A stretch of 64,000 nucleotides of DNA from Methylovirgula sp. HY1. Its GTDB lineage: Bacteria > Pseudomonadota > Alphaproteobacteria > Rhizobiales > Beijerinckiaceae. The DNA is taken from the NCBI RefSeq assembly GCF_019343105.1, contig NZ_CP073764.1, forward strand, positions 2,778,001 to 2,842,000, in the 5' to 3' direction. Shown here one piece after another: positions 45,664-54,813 of this stretch. How positions within the stretch are numbered: the first letter of the stretch is position 1; each line of letters begins with the position of its first letter. Made by a program: the position numbers and the translations under genes. The notes under the pieces are model-generated. The model did not search any database. It was given only the letters and a program-made list of their open reading frames with translations, and was not told the origin of the DNA.

Positions 45664-46164
45664 ATGTCGATTTCGCAAATCGAGTTCGCGCAGAGTGAAA
45701 ATCCCGTAGATCTGGTCGAGAGCCTTGCCATGCATAGGCAATGGTCCTTCGATCGGGAGGAAGAGGATGAAATATCCATCGCGGTGACGGGAAGCTGGTG
45801 CGATTACAACATTGCCTTCACCTGGCTGCCGGAACTCGAAGCTTTGCATGTCGCCTGCGCCTTCGATCTCAAAGTGCCACTGGCGCGGCGCAACGAATCC
45901 TTGGTGCTGATATCCATGATCAACGAGCAGCTCTGGATCGGCCATTTCGACATTTGGCCGCAAGAGGGCGTCATCATGTTCCGCCATTCGCTACTGCTTG
46001 CCGGCGGCGCTACGGTGAATGTGATGCAATGCGAATCGGTCTTGACCAATGCGGTTCTCGCTTGCGAACGCTATTATCAAGCCTTTCAATTCGTGATCTG
46101 GGCCGGCAAGACCGGTCGCGAGGCACTCGACATCGCCATGATCGAAACCAAAGGTGAAGCTTGA
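45664..46164 (+). CDS. YbjN domain protein
   Basis: The 166-aa acidic soluble protein matches the YbjN family: NPVDLVESLAMHRQWSFDRE, then ISIAVTGSWCDYNIAFTWLPELEAL, VPLARRNESLVLISMINEQLWIGHFDIW, and a C-terminal helix with CERYYQAFQFVIWAGKTGREAL. The fold resembles type III secretion chaperones. The E. coli member affects motility and stress traits, but the mechanism is unknown. ATG 45664 is preceded by AAGG at a suitable distance. proC starts 1 bp after its stop, so the two form an operon as in many Rhizobiales. Confidence 0.88.
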   Translation: MSISQIEFAQSENPVDLVESLAMHRQWSFDREEEDEISIAVTGSWCDYNIAFTWLPELEALHVACAFDLKVPLARRNESLVLISMINEQLWIGHFDIWPQEGVIMFRHSLLLAGGATVNVMQCESVLTNAVLACERYYQAFQFVIWAGKTGREALDIAMIETKGEA

Positions 46165-46165
46165 T

Positions 46166-47005
46166 ATGACTCCATCCGGCGCAGCGTCATTTCCCGCTTC
46201 GCTGGTTCTCGTCGGCGCCGGCAAGATGGGCGGCGCTTTGTTGCAGGGCTGGCTCGATCTCGGCTTGGCAGCGGCGCAAATTCGTGTCGTCGAGCCGGCG
46301 CCGGCGGCGACGATCCGCGCCTTATGTACCGCGCGGGGTGTCCGCCTCGATCTCGACCTCGGTTCCTCGGGAACGCCGCCGGAGGTCCTCATTCTCGCGG
46401 TCAAGCCGCAGATGCTGGAGGCGGCGGCGCCGCAGCTCGTGGATCTTGCCAACGAGGCCACGCTGGTGATTTCCATTCTCGCCGGTAAGACGATGCAGAA
46501 CGTTCTCGATCGGCTGCCGCATGCCCGCGCTATCGTCCGCGCTATGCCGAATCTGCCGGCCGCCATCGGACGCGGCATGACCGGAGCTGTTGCCAATGGC
46601 GCCGTGACGTCGGCGCAGCGGCAGAGCGCCGATGCGCTGCTTTCCGCGGCTGGCGCCGTCGAATGGCTCGAGGATGAAGCGCTGATCGATGCCTTGACCG
46701 GGGTGTCGGGCTCCGGGCCGGCCTATGTTTTCTATCTTGCCGAATGTCTGGCCGAGGCCGGCGAGGCCGCCGGCTTGCCGCGGGCGACGGCGGAACGGCT
46801 GGCACGGGCGACAGTCGAAGGGGCCGGCGCGCTGCTGGCGCAGATGCCGGATCAGTCGCCCGCGGCGTTGCGCGAAAGTGTCACCTCGCCGGGCGGTACC
46901 ACAGCGGCGGCCCTTGCTATCCTGATGGGCGCCGAAGGCATGAAGCCGATCATCGAAAAGGCTGTCTTGGCGGCCAAGAAGCGGGCCGGCGAGCTTTCCG
47001 GATGA
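46166..47005 (+). CDS. proC: Pyrroline-5-carboxylate reductase
   Basis: ProC reduces pyrroline-5-carboxylate to proline with NAD(P)H. The 279-aa product has the Rossmann start LVLVGAGKMGGALLQGWLDLG, then VLILAVKPQMLE, ISILAGKTMQNV, RAMPNLPAAIGRGMTG, and the C-terminal dimerisation and active-site part ALTGVSGSGPAYVFYLAE with ESVTSPGGTTAAAL. The ATG at 46166 lies just after the ybjN-like stop; a GTG 12 bases upstream would overlap that gene. Proline synthesis is otherwise not represented in the window. Confidence 0.96.
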   Translation: MTPSGAASFPASLVLVGAGKMGGALLQGWLDLGLAAAQIRVVEPAPAATIRALCTARGVRLDLDLGSSGTPPEVLILAVKPQMLEAAAPQLVDLANEATLVISILAGKTMQNVLDRLPHARAIVRAMPNLPAAIGRGMTGAVANGAVTSAQRQSADALLSAAGAVEWLEDEALIDALTGVSGSGPAYVFYLAECLAEAGEAAGLPRATAERLARATVEGAGALLAQMPDQSPAALRESVTSPGGTTAAALAILMGAEGMKPIIEKAVLAAKKRAGELSG

Positions 47006-47094
47006 ACGTTTAGAGCGCGATCAAGCAGCTTGGAATGTCGGCCCTGGAGCGATAAGTTCAGCCCATCGGGTGGCGTGACACCTGGGAGGCGTTC

Positions 47095-47835
47095 ATGACC
47101 CAAGATATCAATGGCTCCGGCGACGCTTTGGCGGCGACGGAAAAGGCTGCATCTGCGGCGAATCCGAAAGAGGCCATTATCGCGGCTTTGCTCGAACTCG
47201 CGGGCGAGCGTAATTGGGAAGATATTTCGATCACCGATGTCGCGACGCGGGCGAATGTGTCGCTTGGAACTTTCCGCGAGTTGTTCCCGTCGAAAGGTGC
47301 GGTCCTCTCGGCTTTCGTGCGCAAAATCGATACAGCAGTTCTCGACGGCATAAGCGGCGAACTCGCCGATGAGGCGCCGAAGGAAAGGCTCTTCGATGTC
47401 TTGATGCGCCGCTTCGATGTTCTTGCGCCTTACCGGCTCGGCCTCGAAGGCATTTTCGAATGGTCGGCACGCGATCCCATGGCGGCTGCCGCGATCAATC
47501 GGCTAATGCTCAATTCGATGCGCTTCATGCTCGAAGCAGCGGGCATCGATTCGGAGGGGCCCGTCGGAGCCTTGAAATTGCAAGGCCTTGTCATAGCCTG
47601 GCGGCGGGTGATGCAGACCTGGTTTTCCGATGACGATCCAGGACTGGCCGCGACCATGGCTGCGCTCGATCGGGAATTGACCCGTGGCGGCAAACTCGTC
47701 GCGCGGGCGGAGGATTTGAGCCGCCTGACCTCGCCATTGGTGTCGATCGCTCGCGCTTTGTTCGAACGCCGGCGCGCGCGCGGCTCGGCCAGGGATCGTT
47801 GGGAAGACGAAAAGGAAGAGCATCGGCCGCTGTGA
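47095..47835 (+). CDS. TetR/AcrR family transcriptional regulator
   Basis: This 246-aa protein has a TetR N-terminal helix-turn-helix: AIIAALLELAGERNWEDISITDVATRANVSLGTFRELFPSKGAVLSAF (about residues 25-72). The C-terminal helical part is ligand-binding in the family and here ends in a basic tail. It follows proC by 89 bp, with GGGAGG before the ATG. Its closest pattern is the alphaproteobacterial COQ9-adjacent TetR type, but that is a weak impression. Target genes are unknown. Confidence 0.88.
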   Translation: MTQDINGSGDALAATEKAASAANPKEAIIAALLELAGERNWEDISITDVATRANVSLGTFRELFPSKGAVLSAFVRKIDTAVLDGISGELADEAPKERLFDVLMRRFDVLAPYRLGLEGIFEWSARDPMAAAAINRLMLNSMRFMLEAAGIDSEGPVGALKLQGLVIAWRRVMQTWFSDDDPGLAATMAALDRELTRGGKLVARAEDLSRLTSPLVSIARALFERRRARGSARDRWEDEKEEHRPL

Positions 47836-47848
47836 CGCGGCCCTGGTG

Positions 47849-48736
47849 CTATGCCGCCTTCTGCCGCGGCTTCACTTCTGCCGAGTAATCTTCGACGAAA
47901 CTGCGCGACAAAGCTCCAGGGGTGAACTTATACGGCCCGATTTCGGAGACGGGTGTGACTTCCGCGCCGGTGCCGCAGATGAAACATTCCTGAAAGCCCG
48001 CGAGTTCTTCCGGCATGATGCGGCGCTCGACAACTTCGACGCCGCGCCGGCGTGCGAGATCAATCACGGTTCGCCGGGTGATCCCGTCGAGAAAACAATC
48101 CGCGATCGGCGTGTGAAGAACGCCGTTGGCGATAAAGAAAATATTGGCGCCGGTGCACTCGGCGACTCGGCCCTGCCAATCGAGCATCATCGCATCGGCG
48201 TAGCCACGCCGCTCCGCGCGATGCTTCGAGATCGTGCAGATCATATAAAGGCCCGCGGCTTTGGCGTCGCTCGGCGCCGTCAGCGGATCGGGCCGGCGAT
48301 AGTCGGCAATATCGACGCGGATGCCCTTCATCTTTTCATTGACGTCGAACATGCTCGGCCAAGGCCACACGGCGATAGCGACATTGATGGTCGAATTCTG
48401 CGCCGCGACAGCCATCATTTCGCTGCCACGCCAAGCGACGGGGCGGACGTAGCAATCGGGAAGATTGTTCTTGTCGACGACGATCTGTTTGGCGGCATCG
48501 AGTTCGGCAACCGAAAACGGAATTTCGAAATCGAGGAGACTGGCCGAGCGTCTGAACCGCTCCGAATGTTCGGTCGATTTGAAAATCTGACCGCCATAGG
48601 CGCGTTCGCCTTCGAAGACGCAGGAGGCATAATGCAGCCCGTGCGACAGGACATGGAGCTTTGCGTCCTGCCAGTCGACAAGCTTGCCGTTCATCCAGAT
48701 GAAGCCTTCGCGCTGGTCAAATGGCACAACAGGCAT
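47849..48736 (-). CDS. ilvE: Branched-chain amino acid aminotransferase
   Basis: IlvE interconverts Leu, Ile and Val with their keto-acids using PLP. The 295-aa product is a fold-type IV enzyme: WMNGKLVDWQDAKLHVLSHGLHYASCVFEGERAY at the start, the PLP-binding Lys in MICTISKHRAERRGYADAMMLD, EC-rich VAECTGANIFF, and DGITRRTVIDLARRRG. ATG 48736 follows AGAGGAG at ideal spacing; the frame is open to 48919 but that part is basic and unconserved. It is divergent from a MarR-OmpR-kinase operon, an arrangement I associate with Rhizobiales genomes. Confidence 0.95.
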   Translation of the reverse strand: MPVVPFDQREGFIWMNGKLVDWQDAKLHVLSHGLHYASCVFEGERAYGGQIFKSTEHSERFRRSASLLDFEIPFSVAELDAAKQIVVDKNNLPDCYVRPVAWRGSEMMAVAAQNSTINVAIAVWPWPSMFDVNEKMKGIRVDIADYRRPDPLTAPSDAKAAGLYMICTISKHRAERRGYADAMMLDWQGRVAECTGANIFFIANGVLHTPIADCFLDGITRRTVIDLARRRGVEVVERRIMPEELAGFQECFICGTGAEVTPVSEIGPYKFTPGALSRSFVEDYSAEVKPRQKAA

Positions 48737-48970
48737 CACATCGCACTCCTCTGGGATTGCCTCTGGATCGCCAATGCCGCGCCGGCCGCGGCTCTGCCGT
48801 GCTTTTTTAGCTTGCTCGGCTCGACGACGCCAACGCATACAACGCGATAAGTTCCGAGCACCATCGGATTGGCGCAATGCCTTGCCATGGCGTTCGAGGA
48901 ATATCTTGACGAGTAGCAATCTACCTGAAATATGTCAATAAGGCTGACTTAAATTGATCATAGGGTCGCC

Positions 48971-49042
48971 CGGAGCGGTTTCCGAACGGGTGGTGTCACC
49001 CGATCGGAAACCGCTCCAAATCAATAAGCTGGAGCATGTTCT
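48971..49042. repeat. Dispersed palindromic repeat, copy C
   Basis: CGGAGCGGTTTCCGAACGGG returns as CCCGATCGGAAACCGCTC and continues AAATCAATAAGCTGGAGCATGTTCT. The stem has changed compensatorily relative to other copies (GCGGTTTCC/GGAAACCGC against GCGTTTTCC/GGAAAACGC), which indicates selection for pairing. It lacks the long second hairpin of copies B and D. Confidence 0.82.
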
Positions 49043-49050
49043 CATCAGTG

Positions 49051-49103
49051 AGAACTCGGATATATCCGAGTTCTAAAAAATCAGACATCGGATATATCCG
49101 ATG
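49051..49103. promoter_or_regulatory. Twin palindromic operator candidates before the MarR gene
   Basis: AGAACTCGGATATATCCGAGTTCT (49051-49074, first 20 bases given by its left arm AGAACTCGGATA and mirror) and CATCGGATATATCCGATG (49086-49103) are both perfect palindromes and share the core TCGGATATATCCGA. Their centres are about 32 bp apart, roughly three helical turns. They lie 77-129 bp before the MarR start. Autoregulation by the MarR protein or binding of the OmpR-type regulator is the natural inference. Confidence 0.65.
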
Positions 49104-49179
49104 CGCGGTGCTCAAATGAGCGGTCCCGGTGACACCACGGACGAAGGGCTGGTCGAAGCGAGTCTAAAAAGGGCACGTC

Positions 49180-49782
49180 ATGGAATCCGAGCTGCGACTC
49201 AAAGGCGCTGATCGGTCAGGCCCTACGAACGGCGTGGCTGTGGCCGATGGCGCGTCGGCGGAGCTGGAAGCGGAGCCGCTGTTCGATCTCATCGAACTTT
49301 TATTTTTCGCCTATCGCGATTTTGTCGGCGATGCCGACCGGCTTCTCGAAACTTTCAATTTTGGCCGCGCCCATCATCGGGTTCTGCATTTTGTGACGCG
49401 CCGGCCCGGCCTCACCATTGCCGAATTGCTCGACATATTGAAGATCACAAAGCAAAGCCTCAATCGTGTGCTTAAAGAGCTACTCGACAAGGGCTATGTC
49501 GAGGCTCGCGCCGGTATGACCGATCGCCGCCAGCGTCAACTCTATCCGACCGAGGCGGGCACCAAGTTGGCGCTCGATATTGCCCGGCTGCAATCGCAGC
49601 GATTCCGTCGGGTGTTTTCGGCCTCGCGCGAAAATGCGCGGGCGGATGCCATTGCTTTTCTCTTGGCGATGATCGATCCGGCGGAACAAGACAAGGCGGC
49701 GGCGCTTGTGGCATCCGGGGCCCGGTTTCCGGCTCCGACTACAAATCAAACATTGGGCACGTCTTTGGATGAAGTGTCGTGA
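49180..49782 (+). CDS. MarR family regulator (PetP-like)
   Basis: The 200-aa product has a winged helix-turn-helix of MarR type: FGRAHHRVLHFVTRRPGLTIAELLDILKITKQSLNRVLKELLDKGYVEARAGMTDRRQRQLYPTEAG, with the wing Asp-Arg-Arg motif. Helices on both sides would form the dimer interface. It is the first gene of an operon with an OmpR-type regulator (GTGA overlap) and a histidine kinase. The MarR-then-OmpR pairing resembles petP-petR of Rhodobacter, whose products influence cytochrome bc1 genes; the equivalence is inferred from order only. Confidence 0.88.
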   Translation: MESELRLKGADRSGPTNGVAVADGASAELEAEPLFDLIELLFFAYRDFVGDADRLLETFNFGRAHHRVLHFVTRRPGLTIAELLDILKITKQSLNRVLKELLDKGYVEARAGMTDRRQRQLYPTEAGTKLALDIARLQSQRFRRVFSASRENARADAIAFLLAMIDPAEQDKAAALVASGARFPAPTTNQTLGTSLDEVS

Positions 49783-50516
49783 ATGAGGTTCCAGCAACGA
49801 CGGTTGCGCCGATCCCCGCGGATGATGCGGCGCATCTTCTTATCGTCGACGACGACCGGCGGATTCGTGTCTTATTGCAGCGCTATCTTGCCGATCAAGG
49901 CTATCGCGTCACTCTGGCCGGCAGCGCCGAGGAGGCGCTCGCATGCCTGAAGAATTTCTCCTTCGATCTCATCGTTCTCGACGTCATGATGCCGGGTCAG
50001 AACGGCTTCGATTTCGCGGCGAGGCTGCGCGCTGATTCCACCGATCTCGCACAAGTGCCGATCCTGATGCTCACTGCGCGGACGGAGACGGACGATCGGA
50101 TACTTGGATTTGAAAGCGGCATCGACGATTTTCTCGGCAAGCCTTTCGAGCCGCGCGAGCTTTCCTTGCGCATCGCCTCGATTCTGCGGCGCGCGCAGCC
50201 GCATCCCGCCGCGACGCAGGTCACGCATGTTCGCTTCGGCGCCTTTACTTTCGATCTCGGGCGCGGCGAACTTCGCCGCGACCAAGATCTCATCCGACTG
50301 ACCGAGCGCGAGCGCGAGATGCTGCGCCTGCTCGCCGAAAATGCCGGTGAGACGGTGACGCGCGAAGCTTTGGGCGGACCTGGCGGGGCGGGCAATGAAC
50401 GGACCGTCGATGTGCAGGTCAACCGGCTGCGTCGCAAGATCGAAAGTGATCCCGCCAATCCACTGCATTTGCAAACCGTGCGCGGCGCCGGCTACAGGCT
50501 GCTCCTCGATGGCTGA
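49779..50516 (+). CDS. OmpR-family response regulator (PetR-like)
   Basis: The 245-aa product has a receiver domain with LLIVDDDRRIR, acceptor Asp68 in LIVLDVMMPGQNG, the Thr in MLTART and the Lys in FLGKPFEPREL. A winged-helix DNA-binding domain follows (FDLGRGELRR, LTEREREMLRLLAENAGE, ERTVDVQVNRLRRKIESDP, LQTVRGAGYRLL). The GTG start overlaps the MarR stop. The cognate kinase follows after 15 bp. An operator near 49051 may be its target or that of the MarR protein. Confidence 0.93.
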   Translation: MNEVPATTVAPIPADDAAHLLIVDDDRRIRVLLQRYLADQGYRVTLAGSAEEALACLKNFSFDLIVLDVMMPGQNGFDFAARLRADSTDLAQVPILMLTARTETDDRILGFESGIDDFLGKPFEPRELSLRIASILRRAQPHPAATQVTHVRFGAFTFDLGRGELRRDQDLIRLTEREREMLRLLAENAGETVTREALGGPGGAGNERTVDVQVNRLRRKIESDPANPLHLQTVRGAGYRLLLDG

Positions 50517-50531
50517 TGCGAGGGGTTCCCC

Positions 50532-51905
50532 ATGAGCCTCAGCCTACCTTCCTATCTGGCGCAGCCGCGCTCGCTCTGGCGCGGCTTTACCCGCAAGATC
50601 GCCGCGATGATGCCGAAGGGCCTTTACGCGCGTTCGCTGCTGATCGTCATCTTGCCGATGGTGATCCTCCAGACCGTCATCACCTATGTGTTTCTGGAGC
50701 GGCATTGGCAGCTCGTCACGCATCAGCTTTCCACCGCGCTGACGCAAGACATAGCCGCCATCATCGATATTTATAATTCTTATCCGCAGGACAAGAACGA
50801 CGAAAAGCTGACGCGGATCGCGCTGGAGCGCATGCATATCGATATTGAATTCATGCCGAAAGGGCCGCTGCCGCCGCCCTTGCCGAAGCCGTTTTTTTCG
50901 ATCGTCGATGTCGCCCTTTCAAACGAGATCCGGCGGCAGATCGGCCGACCGTTCTGGCTCGATACGGTGGGACGCTCCAATCTCATCGAGATCAGGATCC
51001 TGCTCGATCATTCGATCCTGCGCGTCGTCGCCTATCGCAGCGCAGCCTATGCCTCGAATTCCTATATTTTTCTTCTATGGATGGTGGGGACGTCCTTAGT
51101 TCTGATTATCGTAGCCATTGCCTTTCTGCGCAATCAGATCAAGCCGATCCTGCGGCTTGCGACAGCTGCGGAAGCCTTCGGCAAGGGCCGCGACGCCGAG
51201 TTTCGGCCGCGCGGCGCCCGCGAGGTGCGCCAGGCAGGGCAGGCCTTCGTCGAGATGAAACGACGGATCGAGCGGTCCATCGAGCAGCGTACGGCGATGC
51301 TGAGCGGGGTCAGTCACGATCTGCGGACGATTCTGACGCGGTTCAAGCTGTCGCTCGCTCTCATGGGGGACGATCCCGAGACTGAAGCTATGCAAAAGGA
51401 TGTCGGCGAAATGCAGCGCATGCTGGAGGCCTATCTGGCCTTCGCGCGAGGCGACGCGGGCGAGGCGGCGGCGCGGATCGATATGCGCGCATTTCTCGAA
51501 GCCTTACGCAGCGATGCCGAGCGGCATGGCTGCGCGGCGGAGGTCTCTTATTCGGGGGAGTCTTTTGTCACGGTGCGGCCTGACGCCTTTAAGCGCTGCC
51601 TTGTCAATCTCGTCGCCAATGCGCAGGGCCATGCCAAGAGGATCCGGATCGAGGCCGAACGCAATCAGCGGTTTCTCATCATTCATGTCGACGATGACGG
51701 GCCGGGAATTGCCCCCGAGCTTCGCGATGATGTCTTCCGGCCCTTCTTTCGGATCGATGCTGCCCGCACGCAGGATGAAAGCAAGGCCGGCACCGGTCTC
51801 GGGCTTGCGATTGCCCGCGATATCGCCCGGTCGCACGGCGGCGATATTTTTCTCGCCGACAGCCCGCTCGGAGGTCTGCGCGCCAGCGTCCGTGTGCCGG
51901 TATGA
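50532..51905 (+). CDS. EnvZ-like membrane histidine kinase
   Basis: This 457-aa inner-membrane kinase has a first transmembrane helix (SLLIVILPMVILQTVITYVFL), a periplasmic sensor of about 130 residues, a second helix (SYIFLLWMVGTSLVLIIVAIAFL) and a HAMP-like segment. The HisKA box is MLSGVSHDLRTILTRFKLSL with His262; the common Pro after RT is Ile here. The ATPase part has NLVANAQGHAKRI, DDDGPGIAPE and GTGLGLAIARDIARSHGG. It is the third gene of the MarR-OmpR operon and the obvious partner of the OmpR-type regulator. The stimulus is unknown. Confidence 0.93.
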   Translation: MSLSLPSYLAQPRSLWRGFTRKIAAMMPKGLYARSLLIVILPMVILQTVITYVFLERHWQLVTHQLSTALTQDIAAIIDIYNSYPQDKNDEKLTRIALERMHIDIEFMPKGPLPPPLPKPFFSIVDVALSNEIRRQIGRPFWLDTVGRSNLIEIRILLDHSILRVVAYRSAAYASNSYIFLLWMVGTSLVLIIVAIAFLRNQIKPILRLATAAEAFGKGRDAEFRPRGAREVRQAGQAFVEMKRRIERSIEQRTAMLSGVSHDLRTILTRFKLSLALMGDDPETEAMQKDVGEMQRMLEAYLAFARGDAGEAAARIDMRAFLEALRSDAERHGCAAEVSYSGESFVTVRPDAFKRCLVNLVANAQGHAKRIRIEAERNQRFLIIHVDDDGPGIAPELRDDVFRPFFRIDAARTQDESKAGTGLGLAIARDIARSHGGDIFLADSPLGGLRASVRVPV

Positions 51906-52025
51906 GACGGGATCACTGCTCTCTCGGGTTGATGATGCGGGTAAATTTGTCGCTTTCGGTGGCGGCTTGGGAACCTAGCTGAGCTTTGACCGTTTCCGTT
52001 CGGTCAAGCGGGAGCGGCCCTCGGG

Positions 52026-52424
52026 ATGGTACCAGAAGCTAGATTACAGGCGGGGCCTCTGCGGGTCCTCGTCATAGAGGATGAAGTCCTGATCCGCATG
52101 GTTCTCGTGGAAGAATTGCGGGCAAGCGGCCTGGCTGTCATCGAGGCCAACAGTGCTGATGAAGCCTGGGCCTATCTCCAAGCCGGCGGTCAGGCGGATC
52201 TCGTCTTCTCCGATGTCCACTTGCCGGGCTCGATGGACGGCCTCGAGTTCGCGCGCCGTGTCGACAAATATTATCCCTATCTGCATATCGTGCTGACGTC
52301 TGGAAGTGTCGCGCTGGATTCCCGGGATAAGCGCGGCAAGTTCCTGCCCAAGCCCTACGCTTTCGACGATGCGGTCAATATCGTTCTCGAGACTTTGGGG
52401 CTGAAGCCCGGCACGGTTTCCTGA
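52026..52424 (+). CDS. Single-domain response regulator
   Basis: This 132-aa stand-alone receiver has the acidic pair VIEDEVLIR, acceptor Asp63 in LVFSDVHLPGSMDG, the Ser in LTSGS and the Lys in LPKPYAFDD. The PGSMDG pattern is typical of CpdR/FixJ-like single receivers common in Rhizobiales. ATG 52026 has GGGAGC upstream. It is translationally coupled (TGATG) with a second receiver that lacks the acceptor Asp, so the two are made together. No output domain is present; it could modulate a kinase or another protein by contact. Confidence 0.9.
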   Translation: MVPEARLQAGPLRVLVIEDEVLIRMVLVEELRASGLAVIEANSADEAWAYLQAGGQADLVFSDVHLPGSMDGLEFARRVDKYYPYLHIVLTSGSVALDSRDKRGKFLPKPYAFDDAVNIVLETLGLKPGTVS

Positions 52425-52816
52425 TGGGCGGTGCCGGCATTTTAATCGTCGAGGCCGATGTTCTGGTGCGTCATCCACTCGCGGAATATCTACGAGACTG
52501 TGGCTATCGCGTCATCGAGGTCGCCAATGGCGATGAGGCGAGGCAGGTCTTGGACTCGCTGGAAGCTGCGATCGACATTATCCTCGCCAATGTCAATGCG
52601 TCGAAGGAAAGCGGTTTTGGCCTCGCCGTCTGGATACGCGCCAATTGTCCAACCGTTGAGGTCGTCTTGGTCGGCACGGTTGCAAGCGAGGTCGAGAAGG
52701 CGGGCGATCTTTGTGAAGATGGTCCCGCCAGATCAAAGCCCTACGATCATCGGCTGGTCCATGATCGAATTCTACAGCTTCTGGCCGCGCGTGACCGCGC
52801 CAAGGACAAGGAATAG
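52424..52816 (+). CDS. Pseudo-receiver protein (acceptor Asp replaced by Asn)
   Basis: This 130-aa protein follows the receiver fold (GILIVEADVLVRHPLAEYLRDCGYRVIEVANGDEARQVL, about residues 5-43), but the acceptor position reads ILANVNASKES, with Asn56 where Asp is expected. The first acidic pair is reduced to Glu-Ala-Asp. The Lys in RSKPYDH is kept. It therefore cannot be phosphorylated in the normal way. It overlaps the canonical receiver gene by 1 base, suggesting the two proteins work or are balanced together, possibly as a heterodimer. Confidence 0.82.
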   Translation: MGGAGILIVEADVLVRHPLAEYLRDCGYRVIEVANGDEARQVLDSLEAAIDIILANVNASKESGFGLAVWIRANCPTVEVVLVGTVASEVEKAGDLCEDGPARSKPYDHRLVHDRILQLLAARDRAKDKE

Positions 52817-52875
52817 GGCGAGCATCCAGCGCAGGTTAGGCGCGCGGCAACGCGCTCGCACATCGAAGCCACAGG

Positions 52876-54813
52876 TTAAATCGACCAATCGCGGAATTCG
52901 TCGAAATCCGGAATCAATCCGCGCGCGGCGAGATAGGCTAGAATCTTCGTGCTGGCCTGTTCGGGCGTCTCGTTGTCGCGGCCGACGATGAGTTCGGCGG
53001 ATTCTGGCGCCTCATAAGGCTGATCGACACCGGTAAAATTCTTGATCTCGCCGGCGAGCGCCTTTTTGTAGAGGCCTTTCGGATCGCGGGCGATGCAGAT
53101 CTCGCGCGGTGTATCGACGAAAATTTCGATGAATTCGCCCTCCGCCTGGGTTTCGCGCACGAGCTGGCGCTCGGCGTGAAATGGCGAGATGAAGGAGCAG
53201 AGCACGATGAGGCCGGCATCCGTCATTAATTTTGCGACTTCGCTGATGCGACGGATGTTTTCGACGCGGTCGGCGGCGGCAAAGCCGAGATCCTTGTTCA
53301 AGCCGTGGCGAACATTGTCGCCGTCGAGCAGGATCGTATGCATGCTATAGGCGTTGAGGCGCGCCTCGACGAGATTGGCGATCGTCGATTTGCCGGCGCC
53401 GGAAAGCCCAGTGAACCAGAGCACGCAAGGCCGATGGTGCTTGAGCTGCACCCGGGCTTCCTTGCTGACAGTCATATCCTGGAGATGGACATTGGTCGCG
53501 CGCCGCAAGGCGAAAGCAATGAGGCCTGCCGCCACCGTCGCATTGGTGTAGCGATCGATGAGGATGAAGGCGCCGGTGACCGGGTTCTCGGAATAGGGAT
53601 CGAAGGCAATCGGCCCATGCGTGGCGAGATTGCAATAGCCGACTTCATTCAACGTCAAAACCTTCGCCGCATGCTGGGCGAGGGTGTCGACATCGAGCCG
53701 GTGCTTGAGCTCGGTCACCGTGACGGGGAGGGTGCGGGCGCCGATCTTCATAAGATAGCCGCGGCCCGGCAAGAGTTCCTGTTCGCTCATCCAAATCAGA
53801 TGCGCGCCGAACTGATCGGCGACGGAGGGCCGCGCTTGCGGGCTGCTAAGAAGATCGCCGCGGCTGATATCGACTTCATCGGCCAAGGTCAAAGTCACCG
53901 CATCGCCAGCGCTTGCCATGGCCAGATCGCCATCGGCGGTGACGATGCGCGCGATCTTCGAGGCGCGGCCCGAGCCGGCGACGATCACCTCATCGCCGGG
54001 CTTGATCGTGCCGCCGGCGATCGTGCCGGAAAAGCCACGGAAATCGAGATGCGGCCGGTTCACCCATTGCACCGGCATACGGAAGGGAAGCGCGGCGCGC
54101 TGATCTTCGACATCCACTGTCTCGAGATAGGAAATCAGCGGCGCGCCGCGATACCAGGGCGTCTTTTCGCTCTTCGTCGAAATATTTTCGCCAAAGCGCG
54201 CCGACATCGGAATGGCGGCGCATGTCGCGAAACCTAAAGGTGCTGAAAACTCTTCGAAGCTTTTGACGATGTCGTTGAACACGCGCTCGTCATAGTCGAC
54301 GAGGTCGATCTTATTGACCGCGAGCACGACATGTTTGATGCCGAGCAGCCAGACGATCGCGGCGTGCCGATGCGTCTGCGTCAGCAGGCCCTTGCGCGCA
54401 TCGACGAGCAATATGGCGAGATCGGCGTTCGAAGCGCCGGTCGCCATATTGCGCGTATATTGTTCATGGCCGGGCGTGTCGGCGACGATGAAGGCGCGGT
54501 TGGGCGTCGTAAAATAGCGATAGGCGACATCGATGGTGATGCCTTGCTCACGCTCGGCCTCGAGCCCGTCGACGAGAAGCGCCAGATCGATTTCGGCGCC
54601 GACGGTGCCGTGTTTCTTCGAATCGCGTTCGAGCGCGGCGAGCTGGTCATCGAAGATGAGCTGCTGCTCATAGAGCAGCCGGCCGATCAGCGTCGACTTG
54701 CCGTCGTCGACGGAGCCGCAGGTCAGAAAGCGCAAGGCGGGACGCGCCGCGGCTTCGGCCTGCGTCGTGGCCGAATGCTGCGCCCTGTCTTCGATGTCGA
54801 CGGCACTATCCAT
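52876..54813 (-). CDS. cysNC: Bifunctional sulfate adenylyltransferase large subunit / APS kinase
   Basis: This 645-aa NodQ-type fusion makes and phosphorylates adenylyl sulfate. The CysN GTPase part has [60 protein letters not shown] and [12 protein letters not shown], followed by two beta-barrel domains. The APS kinase part starts near residue 450 with [18 protein letters not shown], then [16 protein letters not shown], the phospho-Ser segment [14 protein letters not shown] and [24 protein letters not shown]. It overlaps cysD by a TAATG junction. Together with CysD it feeds sulfate assimilation and any sulfotransferases. Confidence 0.96.
   Translation of the reverse strand: MDSAVDIEDRAQHSATTQAEAAARPALRFLTCGSVDDGKSTLIGRLLYEQQLIFDDQLAALERDSKKHGTVGAEIDLALLVDGLEAEREQGITIDVAYRYFTTPNRAFIVADTPGHEQYTRNMATGASNADLAILLVDARKGLLTQTHRHAAIVWLLGIKHVVLAVNKIDLVDYDERVFNDIVKSFEEFSAPLGFATCAAIPMSARFGENISTKSEKTPWYRGAPLISYLETVDVEDQRAALPFRMPVQWVNRPHLDFRGFSGTIAGGTIKPGDEVIVAGSGRASKIARIVTADGDLAMASAGDAVTLTLADEVDISRGDLLSSPQARPSVADQFGAHLIWMSEQELLPGRGYLMKIGARTLPVTVTELKHRLDVDTLAQHAAKVLTLNEVGYCNLATHGPIAFDPYSENPVTGAFILIDRYTNATVAAGLIAFALRRATNVHLQDMTVSKEARVQLKHHRPCVLWFTGLSGAGKSTIANLVEARLNAYSMHTILLDGDNVRHGLNKDLGFAAADRVENIRRISEVAKLMTDAGLIVLCSFISPFHAERQLVRETQAEGEFIEIFVDTPREICIARDPKGLYKKALAGEIKNFTGVDQPYEAPESAELIVGRDNETPEQASTKILAYLAARGLIPDFDEFRDWSI

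Larger units (their letters stand above)
48737..49179. other. 443-bp divergent control region of ilvE and the MarR operon
   Basis: No gene is supported. The region holds palindromic repeat copy C and two perfect palindromes with a shared core just upstream of the MarR gene (all listed). It should contain the promoters of both transcripts. Confidence 0.6.

Noticed and set aside
45271-45987. Long minus-strand frame of 238 codons antisense to the ybjN-like gene
   Set aside because: Its first half is the exact antisense of a well-supported YbjN-family gene, it has no ribosome site, and the remaining part matches no family I know.
49051-49103. The twin palindromes as a transcription terminator
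   Set aside because: The A-run lies between the palindromes on the plus strand and no gene ends toward them on either strand, so operators fit better.
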